Positions 18,042-26,146 of a DNA stretch of 64,000 bases are shown in pieces. Below the pieces are notes generated by a model. It was given only the letters and a program-made list of their open reading frames with translations, was not told where the DNA came from and did not search any database. A program made the translations under genes and the position numbers. Each line of letters starts with the position of its first letter. The first letter of the stretch is position 1. Source of the DNA: Deltaproteobacteria bacterium (lineage in GTDB: Bacteria; Myxococcota_A; UBA9160; UBA4427); contig JAFDEK010000003.1 in the NCBI GenBank assembly GCA_019310385.1, positions 55,183 through 119,182 of the forward strand, written 5' to 3'.

Positions 18042-20623
18042 GACGCGGCCTCCGCGCCGTGGACGGTGCGGGCGATGATGTCGTCCTTCATCTCTTCGGT
18101 GAGGTCGTTGAAATAGGCGCTGTAGCCCGAGATGCGGACCACCAGGTCGCGGTGCCGTTCGGGGTGGCGCCTGGCGTCGAGGAGCAGCGCGGCGTCCACC
18201 ACGTTGTACTGCAGCTGCATGCCGCCGGCCGCGAAGTAGCCGCGGGTGAGATCGCTCATCAGAGCCGTTCCGGCCGGGCCGCGCAGGTACCAGGGGTCGA
18301 GCTTCTCATTGAGGCAGAGGCCGTTGCCGGTCGCCTGGGCGCCCACCCCCACGGCAGCGCTCAGGGAGGCGGTGGGGCCCTCGCTGTCGCAGCCGTTCAC
18401 CGGCGAGATGCCGTCGGAGAGGGGCTCGCCGGCGCGTCGGCCGCTGGGCAGGGCGCCGAGGCGCCGGCCGAAGCCCACGTGGGTCGTCATGGTCCAGAAG
18501 CCGGGCGCGTAGGGGCCGCCGCGGGGGTTCTCGTGGCGTCGCACGGCCTCGCAAAAGGCCCCGGCAACTCGCCGGGCCCAGCGCTCCCCGCTCCCGCCGT
18601 CCTGGCCGTACTTGGGCGCTCGGGTGCAGAGCTGGCTGCGCAGCTCGGCCGCACTCTCGATCCGCGTGACGTCGAAGTCGGCGTCCACCGCGGCCATCAT
18701 CTCGCCCAGCTCGAGCTCACCTTGTCGAAAGACGAGCTGCTCTATGGCGGCCAGGGAGTCCGCCACGTCGGCCACGCCGACACCCTGCACGCCACTGCTG
18801 TTGTAGCGTGCGCCGCCCGCGTTCACTTCCCGGCCCGCTTCCACGCAGCCCGTGACCAGCAGCGAGAGCAGCGGGGCGGGGCGGTGGAGGGCGTGGGCAC
18901 GCTCGATGGCGTCGTTGCCCGCGACCGCGGCGTCCACGCTGCCCTCGATCTCCCGGCACAGCGCGGCGAAGAGCGCCTCCATCGATTCGAAGCCCTGCGC
19001 CGCGCCGCCATCGTCCGCGTAGCTGCCGCCGTGGAGGGCGCGGTCGAGGGCTGCGGGTAGACTCAGGAAGCAGGCGCCGGCCGCGGGGAAGCTGCGGTAC
19101 GGGACGCCCCACTCGACGCAGCCGACGATCGAGTAGTCCCGGGCGTCCGCGCGGGCCACGCCCAGGGCCTCGACGGCGGGAACCACCGCCTCGTCATTGA
19201 AGAAGGCCGGCATGCCACCGCCCTGCTTTGCGATCTCGTGGGCGCGGGCGACGAGCGCGGGGTCGCTCCCGGGATGCACGCGCAGGTGCAGGTTGGGCTG
19301 GCGCAGGCGCATCTGGTCGTAGGCTTCGAGGACGAGGAAGCTGAGCTCGTTGCTGGCGTCCGCTCCCGCGCTATCGCACCCGCCGAGGGTGATGCCCGAC
19401 GCCGAGGAGAGGCCGCTGAAGTACTCGGTCGCCATGGCGTTGAAGAGGGGCAGCAGCTCCGCGGCCTTCCCCAGCAGGCAGCCGAGCAGCTCCACGGCCC
19501 GCTCGGGCGTGATGCGCCCCGCTTCGAGGTCGTCTCTGTAGTAGGGCAGCAGGTACTGGTCGATGCGCCCGAAGGAGACGCCGTGCTGGAAGTTCTCCTG
19601 GTGGACGATGACGTGGCTGAGATAGAGGCTCTGGACAGCCTCGTGAAAGCTGCGCGCGGGCTTTGCCGGCACCCGGGCGAAGATCTCGGCCAGCTCCCGC
19701 AGCTCGGCCGCTCGCTCGCTTCGGGTCTCGCGCTCGGCCTCGGCCGCGCAGTGGGCGCTCCAGCGTGCGCCGAAGTCACAGGCGGCACGCGCCGCGATGG
19801 CCGCGGCCGCGTAGAAGGCCTGCTGCTCGGGATCACGGGTCTCGCGGCTCCGCTCTTCCACCTCGGCCAGCAGCCCCTCGAAGCCCCGGGACAGCACCGC
19901 GGGGTAATCGGGCGTCACGTGGGAGATGCCCGCGAACTGGGTCAGGATGAACTCGCGGCCGCGCATGAGCTTGTTGGGAAGCTCCAGGTCGCCCGTGAGC
20001 AGGGCGGCCCGCGATTGAACCGAGCGCGAGAACCAGAAGGGCAGGATCTCGTCCTCGAGCTGCCGCAGCTGCTCGGGCGTGGTGCGAAGGGGATTGACCT
20101 CGCGGCTCGCCAGGCCCGCGAGCTCGGGCAGCATGAGCAGGCCTCCGAGGTCGGGGTGGATCGGTGCGCCGATCCGCTGGGACGAGGGATTGCCGACCAC
20201 GAGCTCGTGCTCGTAGATGCGCAGGGGAGCGCGCTCGAGGATGTACGCGAGGGCCCTGGCGTACTCGACCACCGGAGGGTCTGCGCGTGCCGCCTCCTCG
20301 CGTGCCGCGTAGAAGCGCTGCAGCGCGTTGCTCGTGCGCAGCTGCCAGCGCTTCTGGGGGATCCCTTCACCCAGGCTGCGATCGAGGGCGCGGCGGGCCA
20401 GCGCAAAGTGAAGGCGCGCGAGCTGCGCCGTGGCGCCGGCCTTCGTGCGGGCGCGAAAGAAGCCGGTCAGCAGCTCCGCCTTCTGGCTGCACAGCGCATA
20501 GGGGGCGTCGAGCAGATCTTCCCGCAGGCGCGCGAGGCGCGGGAGCGACGGCACGCAGGCCGCATCGGCTCGATCCCGTATCGCCTCGGGAAGGGGGGTC
20601 AGAATGGAGGGAATCTTCGCCAT
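18038..20623 (-). CDS. glycyl radical enzyme of unknown substrate
   Basis: 861 aa. The C-terminal glycyl radical loop is VRISGYSAYF with Gly833. The thiyl-radical loop is IVGCVEWGVPYRSF, giving Cys502 and Glu504, the Cys-x-Glu pair seen in lyase/dehydratase-type members rather than the Cys-Cys of pyruvate formate-lyase. The residues after it (WGVPYRSFPAAG) match none of the characterised choline lyase, glycerol dehydratase, isethionate lyase or hydroxyproline dehydratase loops that I can recall. Such enzymes are oxygen-sensitive and work anoxically. Start ATG at 20623 has GAGG four bases upstream. The activase gene follows with a 4-bp overlap. Confidence 0.92.
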   Translation of the reverse strand: MAKIPSILTPLPEAIRDRADAACVPSLPRLARLREDLLDAPYALCSQKAELLTGFFRARTKAGATAQLARLHFALARRALDRSLGEGIPQKRWQLRTSNALQRFYAAREEAARADPPVVEYARALAYILERAPLRIYEHELVVGNPSSQRIGAPIHPDLGGLLMLPELAGLASREVNPLRTTPEQLRQLEDEILPFWFSRSVQSRAALLTGDLELPNKLMRGREFILTQFAGISHVTPDYPAVLSRGFEGLLAEVEERSRETRDPEQQAFYAAAAIAARAACDFGARWSAHCAAEAERETRSERAAELRELAEIFARVPAKPARSFHEAVQSLYLSHVIVHQENFQHGVSFGRIDQYLLPYYRDDLEAGRITPERAVELLGCLLGKAAELLPLFNAMATEYFSGLSSASGITLGGCDSAGADASNELSFLVLEAYDQMRLRQPNLHLRVHPGSDPALVARAHEIAKQGGGMPAFFNDEAVVPAVEALGVARADARDYSIVGCVEWGVPYRSFPAAGACFLSLPAALDRALHGGSYADDGGAAQGFESMEALFAALCREIEGSVDAAVAGNDAIERAHALHRPAPLLSLLVTGCVEAGREVNAGGARYNSSGVQGVGVADVADSLAAIEQLVFRQGELELGEMMAAVDADFDVTRIESAAELRSQLCTRAPKYGQDGGSGERWARRVAGAFCEAVRRHENPRGGPYAPGFWTMTTHVGFGRRLGALPSGRRAGEPLSDGISPVNGCDSEGPTASLSAAVGVGAQATGNGLCLNEKLDPWYLRGPAGTALMSDLTRGYFAAGGMQLQYNVVDAALLLDARRHPERHRDLVVRISGYSAYFNDLTEEMKDDIIARTVHGAEAAS

Positions 20624-20707
20624 GGCGCCTCGCGGCGGTAATTCTACCGCGCAGCTCTCCACAGTGCGAAGGGTCGGTGAGCGCCCCACGGGCGCTCCGG
20701 GTCAGCC

Positions 20708-21190
20708 TCAGCCGCGGCGGCGCAGGCGCTTCGACTTGCTCTTGAGGCCCGCGGCCGCCAGGAATTGGATGCGCCGGCTCGCCCAGCCCAGATCGTTGAG
20801 GTGGTCGCTGGTGCCTTCGACATTCGAGGTCACGATGAGTCCGTCGGAGAAGATCACCGTCTCGGCTTCGCGAACCAGGGTGGGGTCGTCCGGCCAGTTC
20901 CCGGCCGACGACTTGACCTCCTGGGCGTTGCGCACCACGATCATCTGTATCGGCAGCCGGCTCGGATTGCAGGTGCTGCCGCTGATGGGCGCCGCTGCGG
21001 ACGCAGGCGCCGGGGCCGCGGTCGTGGTCCGAGCGGACGCGGGCGCCGAGAGCGAGGCCCTTCGCGTGTCGGGTGCGGCGTTGGCCCGCTGTGCGCCGCC
21101 GTGAAGGCTGGCCTCCTCGATTCCGTACCACATGGCGAGAAGGCCGATCAGCGCCACGCAGGCGATGGCGGCTTGGCGCAGGCGTTCCAT
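20708..21190 (-). CDS. small membrane-anchored protein of unknown function
   Basis: 160 aa. One N-terminal membrane segment (ACVALIGLLAMWYGI) is followed by an Ala/Pro/Ser/Thr-rich linker of about 35 residues and a compact basic-tailed domain of about 90 residues containing IQMIVVRNAQEV, ETVIFSDGLIVTS and the terminal KSKSKRLRRRG. The domain would lie outside the cytoplasm. I do not recognise it. It is transcribed away from the phosphotransferase gene with a 150-bp gap. Confidence 0.65.
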   Translation of the reverse strand: MERLRQAAIACVALIGLLAMWYGIEEASLHGGAQRANAAPDTRRASLSAPASARTTTAAPAPASAAAPISGSTCNPSRLPIQMIVVRNAQEVKSSAGNWPDDPTLVREAETVIFSDGLIVTSNVEGTSDHLNDLGWASRRIQFLAAAGLKSKSKRLRRRG

Positions 21191-21340
21191 GGGATGCGTA
21201 TCGGGCCTCCCTCGGGCAAGCTTGACCCGGCCTCTACGGGGCGGTGGCCCTCCGCGGGGCTGCCGCCTCGCGTCTCCTTCGCCATAATCCGCCCGAGACG
21301 AAGAGCGCATGCCCCCCCCCCGCGAAGGAGAGCTCCCGAA

Positions 21341-22441
21341 ATGCCCCAGCCCCCCCAGCGCGACATCGATCTCGCCAAACGCCAGCTCGAGGGCTGGCTC
21401 GCGAAGCAGCTTCCGGGCGCCAGCGAGCTGTGCGTCACCCACCTCGAGAAGCCGGGAGGGTCGGGCTTCTCCAACGACACGCTGCTCATGGACATCACCT
21501 ACGAGGAGGCTGGCGCCGCGCGAGAGGAGAAGCTCGTCGTGCGCGTCACTCCCACCGGCTACCCCGTCTTCCCCTACTACGACATCGGGCACCAGTTCGA
21601 CATCATGAAGGCGGTGGGAGCCAACAGCGACATCCCCGTCCCCACCATGCGCTGGCGCGAGGAGGACAAGAGCCTGTTGGGCGAGTCCTTCTATGTGATG
21701 GAGCGCGTCTACGGCGAGATCCCCGCCGACAATCCGCCATACCCCACCGAAGGCTTCGTCTTCGACGCGACGCCGGCCCAGCGGGAGAGGATGTGGTGGA
21801 CCGGGCTGGATGCCTTGATGCGGATCGGGAAGCTCGACGTGGACAGCCTCGGTCTCGACTACCTGGAGATGCCGGCCCTCGGCTCCAGCCCCATCGAGCA
21901 GCACCTCGCCTACTACCAGCGCTATCTCGACTGGGCGCGGGAGGGCGAGGAGCAGCCCACCTCCCAGGCGGCCCTCGAGTGGCTCGTGAAGAACATGCCC
22001 GCCGACGAACCCCGTGCCCTGTGCTGGGGTGACGCGCGGGTGGGCAATCAGATCTTCCGGGACTTCGAGGTGGTCTCGGTTCTCGACTGGGAGATGGCCG
22101 CGCTGGGCAATCCCGTGTGTGACCTCGGCTGGTGGCTCTTCGTCGACCTCATCGCCATGGCGGGTAACGGCATCCCGGGCATGGCGCGGCCGCGCCTCGA
22201 GGGCATCCCGAGCCACGAGGAGACCGTGGCGCGTTGGGAGGAGGTCATGGGCCGCGAGGCGGAACACCTGCATTTCTACAAAGTGTTCGCGGGCCTTCGC
22301 TTCGCTTGTGTGATGATTCGCGTCATGGGCCAGCAAGCCCACTACGGGACCTTCCCCATGGAGGCCAAGCCCATCCTGCAGCGCAACAACGTGGTTACCC
22401 AGCACCTGGCCCAGCTCCTGGACCTGCCGGCACCAGAATAG
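21341..22441 (+). CDS. phosphotransferase-family protein (APH / ACAD10-kinase-like)
   Basis: 366 aa. The aminoglycoside-phosphotransferase fold is shown by FSNDTLLMDITY, the Brenner motif LCWGDARVGNQIF (catalytic Asp where many kinases have HGD) and VLDWEMAALGNPVCDLGWW (metal-binding Asp). This branch often sits beside acyl-CoA dehydrogenases and is thought to phosphorylate hydroxyacyl-CoAs or similar alcohols for beta-oxidation; the substrate here is inference. AAGGAG lies about 10 bases before the ATG. It ends 15 bp before the convergent STAS-like gene. Confidence 0.85.
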   Translation: MPQPPQRDIDLAKRQLEGWLAKQLPGASELCVTHLEKPGGSGFSNDTLLMDITYEEAGAAREEKLVVRVTPTGYPVFPYYDIGHQFDIMKAVGANSDIPVPTMRWREEDKSLLGESFYVMERVYGEIPADNPPYPTEGFVFDATPAQRERMWWTGLDALMRIGKLDVDSLGLDYLEMPALGSSPIEQHLAYYQRYLDWAREGEEQPTSQAALEWLVKNMPADEPRALCWGDARVGNQIFRDFEVVSVLDWEMAALGNPVCDLGWWLFVDLIAMAGNGIPGMARPRLEGIPSHEETVARWEEVMGREAEHLHFYKVFAGLRFACVMIRVMGQQAHYGTFPMEAKPILQRNNVVTQHLAQLLDLPAPE

Positions 22442-22456
22442 GGCAGGGCTGCGCGC

Positions 22457-22822
22457 TCAGGGTCGGCGCAGCCAGCGCAGCGCCTCGTCCCGGTCCCAGA
22501 AGACACGCATCGCGACGCCGTGGCGCTCCGAATAGACGCCGACGAGTCGCGCGAATCCGTGCAATAGGGGGCGGTCGACGATGACCGCGCAGCGGCGCCC
22601 TTCTCCGTAGTTGCCGGCGGACCAGAGCTCTGCGAGGTCCTGCAGACCTTCGCGGCTGGCCGTCCAGCCTTCCAGCTCGCGGACCTCGACCAAGAGGCAT
22701 GTGGTGGCGTTCACTTCGGCGTCGCTGTCGAGCTTCGACTTGAGGTCGCGGATCTCGGATCTGCTGGTGCCACCTTCGATGGTGACCTCCGCGATCCGAT
22801 TGCGGACCGTATAGGAAAACAT
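22457..22822 (-). CDS. SpoIIAA/STAS-like small protein
   Basis: 121 aa. The alternation of strands and helices (IAEVTIEGG, CLLVEVRELEGW, RRCAVIVDRPLLHGFARLVG) and the C-terminal WDRDEALRWL fit the STAS/SEC14-like SpoIIAA fold seen in many Gram-negative genomes. Function of this branch is unknown. ATG at 22822 is preceded only by a G-run; another in-frame ATG lies at 22843. Confidence 0.65.
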   Translation of the reverse strand: MFSYTVRNRIAEVTIEGGTSRSEIRDLKSKLDSDAEVNATTCLLVEVRELEGWTASREGLQDLAELWSAGNYGEGRRCAVIVDRPLLHGFARLVGVYSERHGVAMRVFWDRDEALRWLRRP

Positions 22823-23068
22823 GTGCCCCCCCCCCAGCGACACCCAATCCCGAATCCCACGATCACATGATTACACGGGGATCGCGAGCCGGGTTTTTAC
22901 CCCACTCGACGGGTGAGTCGGATGAGCACCTGGCTCCCCGTCCGAGAGTTGGGTTCGAGGCGCAGCATAGCGTGCGAGAAGGGTGTCACGCAGCCTCGGC
23001 CGCCTCATGGGCGCCGCGGGCGCAGTATGCTGAGGCCAGCCGCTGCCCCAAGCCAGGAGATGATCCCG

Positions 23069-23773
23069 ATGACGATTCGCCTCTACGGAACCCGCCTTTC
23101 GCCCTACGTCGAGAAGGTGGCGCGGGCCATCGAGCTCAAGGGGCAGCCCTTCGAAGTCGTTTCGCCCAGGAGCCCCTTGGAGCTGAAGCGTTTGAATCCC
23201 CAGACGAGCAAGATGCCCGTCGTCGACTTCGACGCGGAGCGCTTCTATGACTCGACCTTCATCCTGCGCGAGCTCGAGACGCGTTATCCCCAGCCTCCGC
23301 TCCTCGATTCCGGCTCCAACTGTGCGGCCGCCCAACGCCTGCTCGAGGACTGGTGCGACGAGTCGCTCTACTGGCACGTAATGGCGCTGCGCGCGTGCGA
23401 GCGCAATGCGGCCGCGACGGTGCAGCAGGTCGCCGGCGTTCTCGCCCCCTGGGCTCGCCCCGTGGCAAAGGCCGTGATTCCGCGGCAGCTCGCGGCCATG
23501 ACCCGGGCCCAGGGCTTCGGGCGCCTTCCCTACGAGATCCTCGTCGAGGAGATGGGGCTCAGGCTCGACGATCTCGTGCACCTGCTCGCCGAGCGGGACT
23601 TCTTCTACTCGGACCGCCCCAGCATCGCGGATCTCGCTGTCTACGCGCAGCTCCACACCGCCCGGTCGGGGCCGACGCCCGAGTGCGAATCGCTCATCTC
23701 CCACCGGCCGGCGCTGCTCGCCCACTGCGAGCGTGTCGAGGAGGTCTGCTTCAAAGCCAGCGCGGCCCGGTGA
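23069..23773 (+). CDS. glutathione S-transferase-family protein
   Basis: 234 aa. An N-terminal thioredoxin-like domain (IRLYGTRLSPYVEKVARAIE, with cis-Pro in SKMPVVDF and the ESxTI-like DSTFILRELE) and a C-terminal all-helical domain ending FYSDRPSIADLAVYAQL place it among GSTs. Ser14-like and Tyr residues could serve as the catalytic hydroxyl. Start at 23069 is chosen because AGGAG lies nine bases upstream; the in-frame ATG at 23060 abuts that site. The acyl-CoA ligase gene follows after 73 bp. Confidence 0.87.
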   Translation: MTIRLYGTRLSPYVEKVARAIELKGQPFEVVSPRSPLELKRLNPQTSKMPVVDFDAERFYDSTFILRELETRYPQPPLLDSGSNCAAAQRLLEDWCDESLYWHVMALRACERNAAATVQQVAGVLAPWARPVAKAVIPRQLAAMTRAQGFGRLPYEILVEEMGLRLDDLVHLLAERDFFYSDRPSIADLAVYAQLHTARSGPTPECESLISHRPALLAHCERVEEVCFKASAAR

Positions 23774-23846
23774 CGCTCCCTTGCGGCGCACATTGTGCCG
23801 CCGCATCATCCCAACCCCTGAATCGTCGACCAAGGAGCCGCCCCCC

Positions 23847-25490
23847 GTGCAGTACAACCTCGCCCGCATCCACGAGTTCATCGCCGGCATCATTCCCGAC
23901 AAGGAGTGCATCGTCACCGCGCAAGAGCGCTTCACCTGGGAGCAGGTGACCGAGCGCACCCGGCGCCTCGCTGACGTGCTGCGCGGCGCGGGCCTCGGCT
24001 GCCATGAGGAGCGCGGCGGACTCGAGAACTGGCAGTCTGGCCAGGACCACGTGGCCCTCTACCTCTACAACGGCAACGAGTATCTCGAGGGCATGCTGGG
24101 GAGCTACAAGGCCCGCTGTGCGCCCTTCAACGTGAACTACCGCTACGTGGAGGAGGAGCTCCTCTATCTCTTCGACAACGCCGACGCGCGGGTCGTGGTC
24201 TACCACGCGGCCTTCGCCCCCACCCTGGCGAAGATTCGCGACAAGCTCGACGGCGTGAAGCTCTGGCTGCAGGTCGCGGACGCGTCGGGCAACGCCCTGC
24301 TGCCCGGCGCCCTCGACTACGAAGAGGCCCTGGCCAGGGCTACGCCGGCGCCCATGCCCGACGATGTGTCCCACGACGACCTCTACATTCTCTACACGGG
24401 CGGTACCACGGGCATGCCCAAGGGTGTGCTGTGGCGCCAGGAGGACATCTTCAAGGCGGCCCTGGCGGCCCAGGGGGTTCCCGCGGACGAGGACGAGCTG
24501 CGCCAGCGCATCGAAGCCATCGGAGGCAACATCCGCTCCCTGCCGGCGCCGCCCTTCATGCACGGCGCCGCCCACTGGGTGGCGTTCAACATGTGGCACG
24601 TGGGGGGGACGGTGGTGGTCCAGTCCGACGTGGAGCGTCTCGACCCCGACGACGTCTGGAGTACCGTCGAGCGCGAAAAGCTGAACACCATCACGATCGT
24701 GGGCGACGCCTTCGCGCGGCCCCTCATCGACCAGCTGCGCAAGAAGGAGTATGACCTCTCGAGCCTTGGTCTGGTGACGAGCGGCGGTGCCATCTTCACG
24801 GCGGCCCTCAAGCAGGAGCTGCTGGAGCTCGTGCCCCAGATCAAGATCATGGACGCGCTGGGCTCCTCGGAGACCGGCGCGCAGGGGGTGCACTTTTCCA
24901 CCGCCGACACTGGCGGCAAGACCGGCGACTTCGATCTGGCCGCGGGCAACGTGGTGCTGAAGAGCGACCTCTCGGCGCTGATCGACCCGAGCTCGGAGGA
25001 CGTGGGCTGGCTGGCGCGTACGGGCTACGTGCCCCTCGGTTACTACAAAGACGCGGAGAAGACCGCGAAGACCTTCCCGGTGGTGGAGGGCGTGCGCTAC
25101 TCGGTGCCCGGCGACCGGGCGGCCTGGTGTCCAGATGGAAACATGCACCTGTTGGGGCGCGACTCGGTCACCATCAACAGCGGCGGCGAGAAGATCTTCG
25201 CCGAGGAGGTGGAGCTGGCGCTCAAGAGCCACCCGGCCGTGTACGACACCGTCGTGTGCGGCACGCCGAGCGAGCGCTGGGGCAGTCAGGTGACCGCCAT
25301 CGTCCAGCTGCGCGAGGGTGAGCAGCCCAGCGAGGCGGAGCTCAAGGAGGCCGCCGGCAACCATATCGCCGGCTACAAGCTCCCCAAGGTCTTCGTGTTC
25401 GTGGAAGAAGTCCTGCGCGCCCCGAGCGGGAAGGCGGACTACCGCTGGGCGAAGCAGACCGCCGCGGAGGCGCTGGGGATCGAGGTCTGA
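23847..25490 (+). CDS. AMP-dependent acyl-CoA ligase
   Basis: 547 aa. The nucleotide loop YTGGTTGMPKGVLWRQ, the GSSETGAQG motif, INSGGEKIFAEEVE and the C-terminal catalytic Lys in RAPSGKADYRWAK give a complete adenylate-forming enzyme that activates a carboxylic acid to its acyl-CoA. It resembles long-chain or steroid-side-chain ligases (FadD17/19-like) in its active-site style, but chain length cannot be told. GTG start at 23847 has AAGGAG nine bases upstream. Probably co-transcribed with the preceding GST gene. Confidence 0.92.
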   Translation: MQYNLARIHEFIAGIIPDKECIVTAQERFTWEQVTERTRRLADVLRGAGLGCHEERGGLENWQSGQDHVALYLYNGNEYLEGMLGSYKARCAPFNVNYRYVEEELLYLFDNADARVVVYHAAFAPTLAKIRDKLDGVKLWLQVADASGNALLPGALDYEEALARATPAPMPDDVSHDDLYILYTGGTTGMPKGVLWRQEDIFKAALAAQGVPADEDELRQRIEAIGGNIRSLPAPPFMHGAAHWVAFNMWHVGGTVVVQSDVERLDPDDVWSTVEREKLNTITIVGDAFARPLIDQLRKKEYDLSSLGLVTSGGAIFTAALKQELLELVPQIKIMDALGSSETGAQGVHFSTADTGGKTGDFDLAAGNVVLKSDLSALIDPSSEDVGWLARTGYVPLGYYKDAEKTAKTFPVVEGVRYSVPGDRAAWCPDGNMHLLGRDSVTINSGGEKIFAEEVELALKSHPAVYDTVVCGTPSERWGSQVTAIVQLREGEQPSEAELKEAAGNHIAGYKLPKVFVFVEEVLRAPSGKADYRWAKQTAAEALGIEV

Positions 25491-25703
25491 GAGAGCGGGC
25501 AAGAGGGCAACGGCGCCGACCTCTTCGAGCTGGTCGACGAGATCTGGGATCCTGGGGCGACACTGGGGGCCGCCGAGCAGCAAGACGAGCTGGGGCTGCC
25601 CCGCCGTTCCGAAGGGCGAGGTCCTGCAGGATGAGCCTGCAGCGAGTTCGCCCCGGGGACGTGTGCCGGCGGACTGGGGACATCACCCGGGCGGCTCGCC
25701 GGA
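25491..25703. other. intergenic region, possible fossil or REP-like sequence
   Basis: 213 bp between the acyl-CoA ligase stop and the 3' end of the degraded dehydrogenase gene. A short palindromic-looking segment around 25655-25685 (gggacgtgtgccggcggact) resembles repetitive extragenic elements, but only one copy is seen here. No promoter or terminator is recognised. Confidence 0.3.
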
Positions 25704-26102
25704 TCAATCTCCGGTCTGATCTCCGGTGTAACAGCCGGTAATCAACGGCAGATCCGCGTAGGTCCGAACTCCCGCCACGGCATCGCACACGGCCGGAATC
25801 GCGTTCACGACCGGCAACGCGGTCACCGGATTCGCAAGATCGGCGATCCGGCCCGAATCGATCTGCTCCTGGGAGGGGCTGAAGCGGACGCGCGTGTGGA
25901 TGTTCGGGTTGCCGTGGACTTCCATCGTATACCCGTGCGCCACGGGCCACTCCGGTTCGAGTCCCTTGCCGACGTCCCTTCCTTCCTTCTCCTCACTCCA
26001 GGCGTAGCAGCCGATCAGCTCGAGCTGCGAGTGTCGCAAGATTGCCTTCGCGGCCTCGCGGCCGACGTGTCCCGTCGTCCATTGCACCACCCGGTAGCCC
26101 AT
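25704..26102 (-). pseudogene. NAD(P)H-dependent amine-dehydrogenase/DapB-like gene with its middle deleted in frame
   Basis: 132 aa. Residues 1-45 match the N-terminal Rossmann start of the family (YRVVQWTTGHVGREA, then LELIGCYAWSEEKEGRD). Residues 46-127 match the C-terminal end (PEWPVAHGYTMEVHG, then PVVNAIPAVCDAVAG and TYADLPLITG). Full-length members are about 340-360 aa, so roughly 210 central residues, the catalytic domain, are absent while the frame is kept. The junction lies near 25960-25967. The product is very unlikely to be an active enzyme. Either a real deletion or an assembly collapse; the sequence alone cannot decide. Confidence 0.75.
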
Positions 26103-26146
26103 GGCTTCCCTCGTGTCTGAATCTTCGTTCGGCTCTAGGGGATACC

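Noticed and set aside
23751-25583. 610-codon - frame opposite the acyl-CoA ligase
   Set aside because: Antisense shadow of a gene with intact adenylation motifs.
25655-25685. REP-like element
   Set aside because: Only one weak copy in the window; no transposase nearby.
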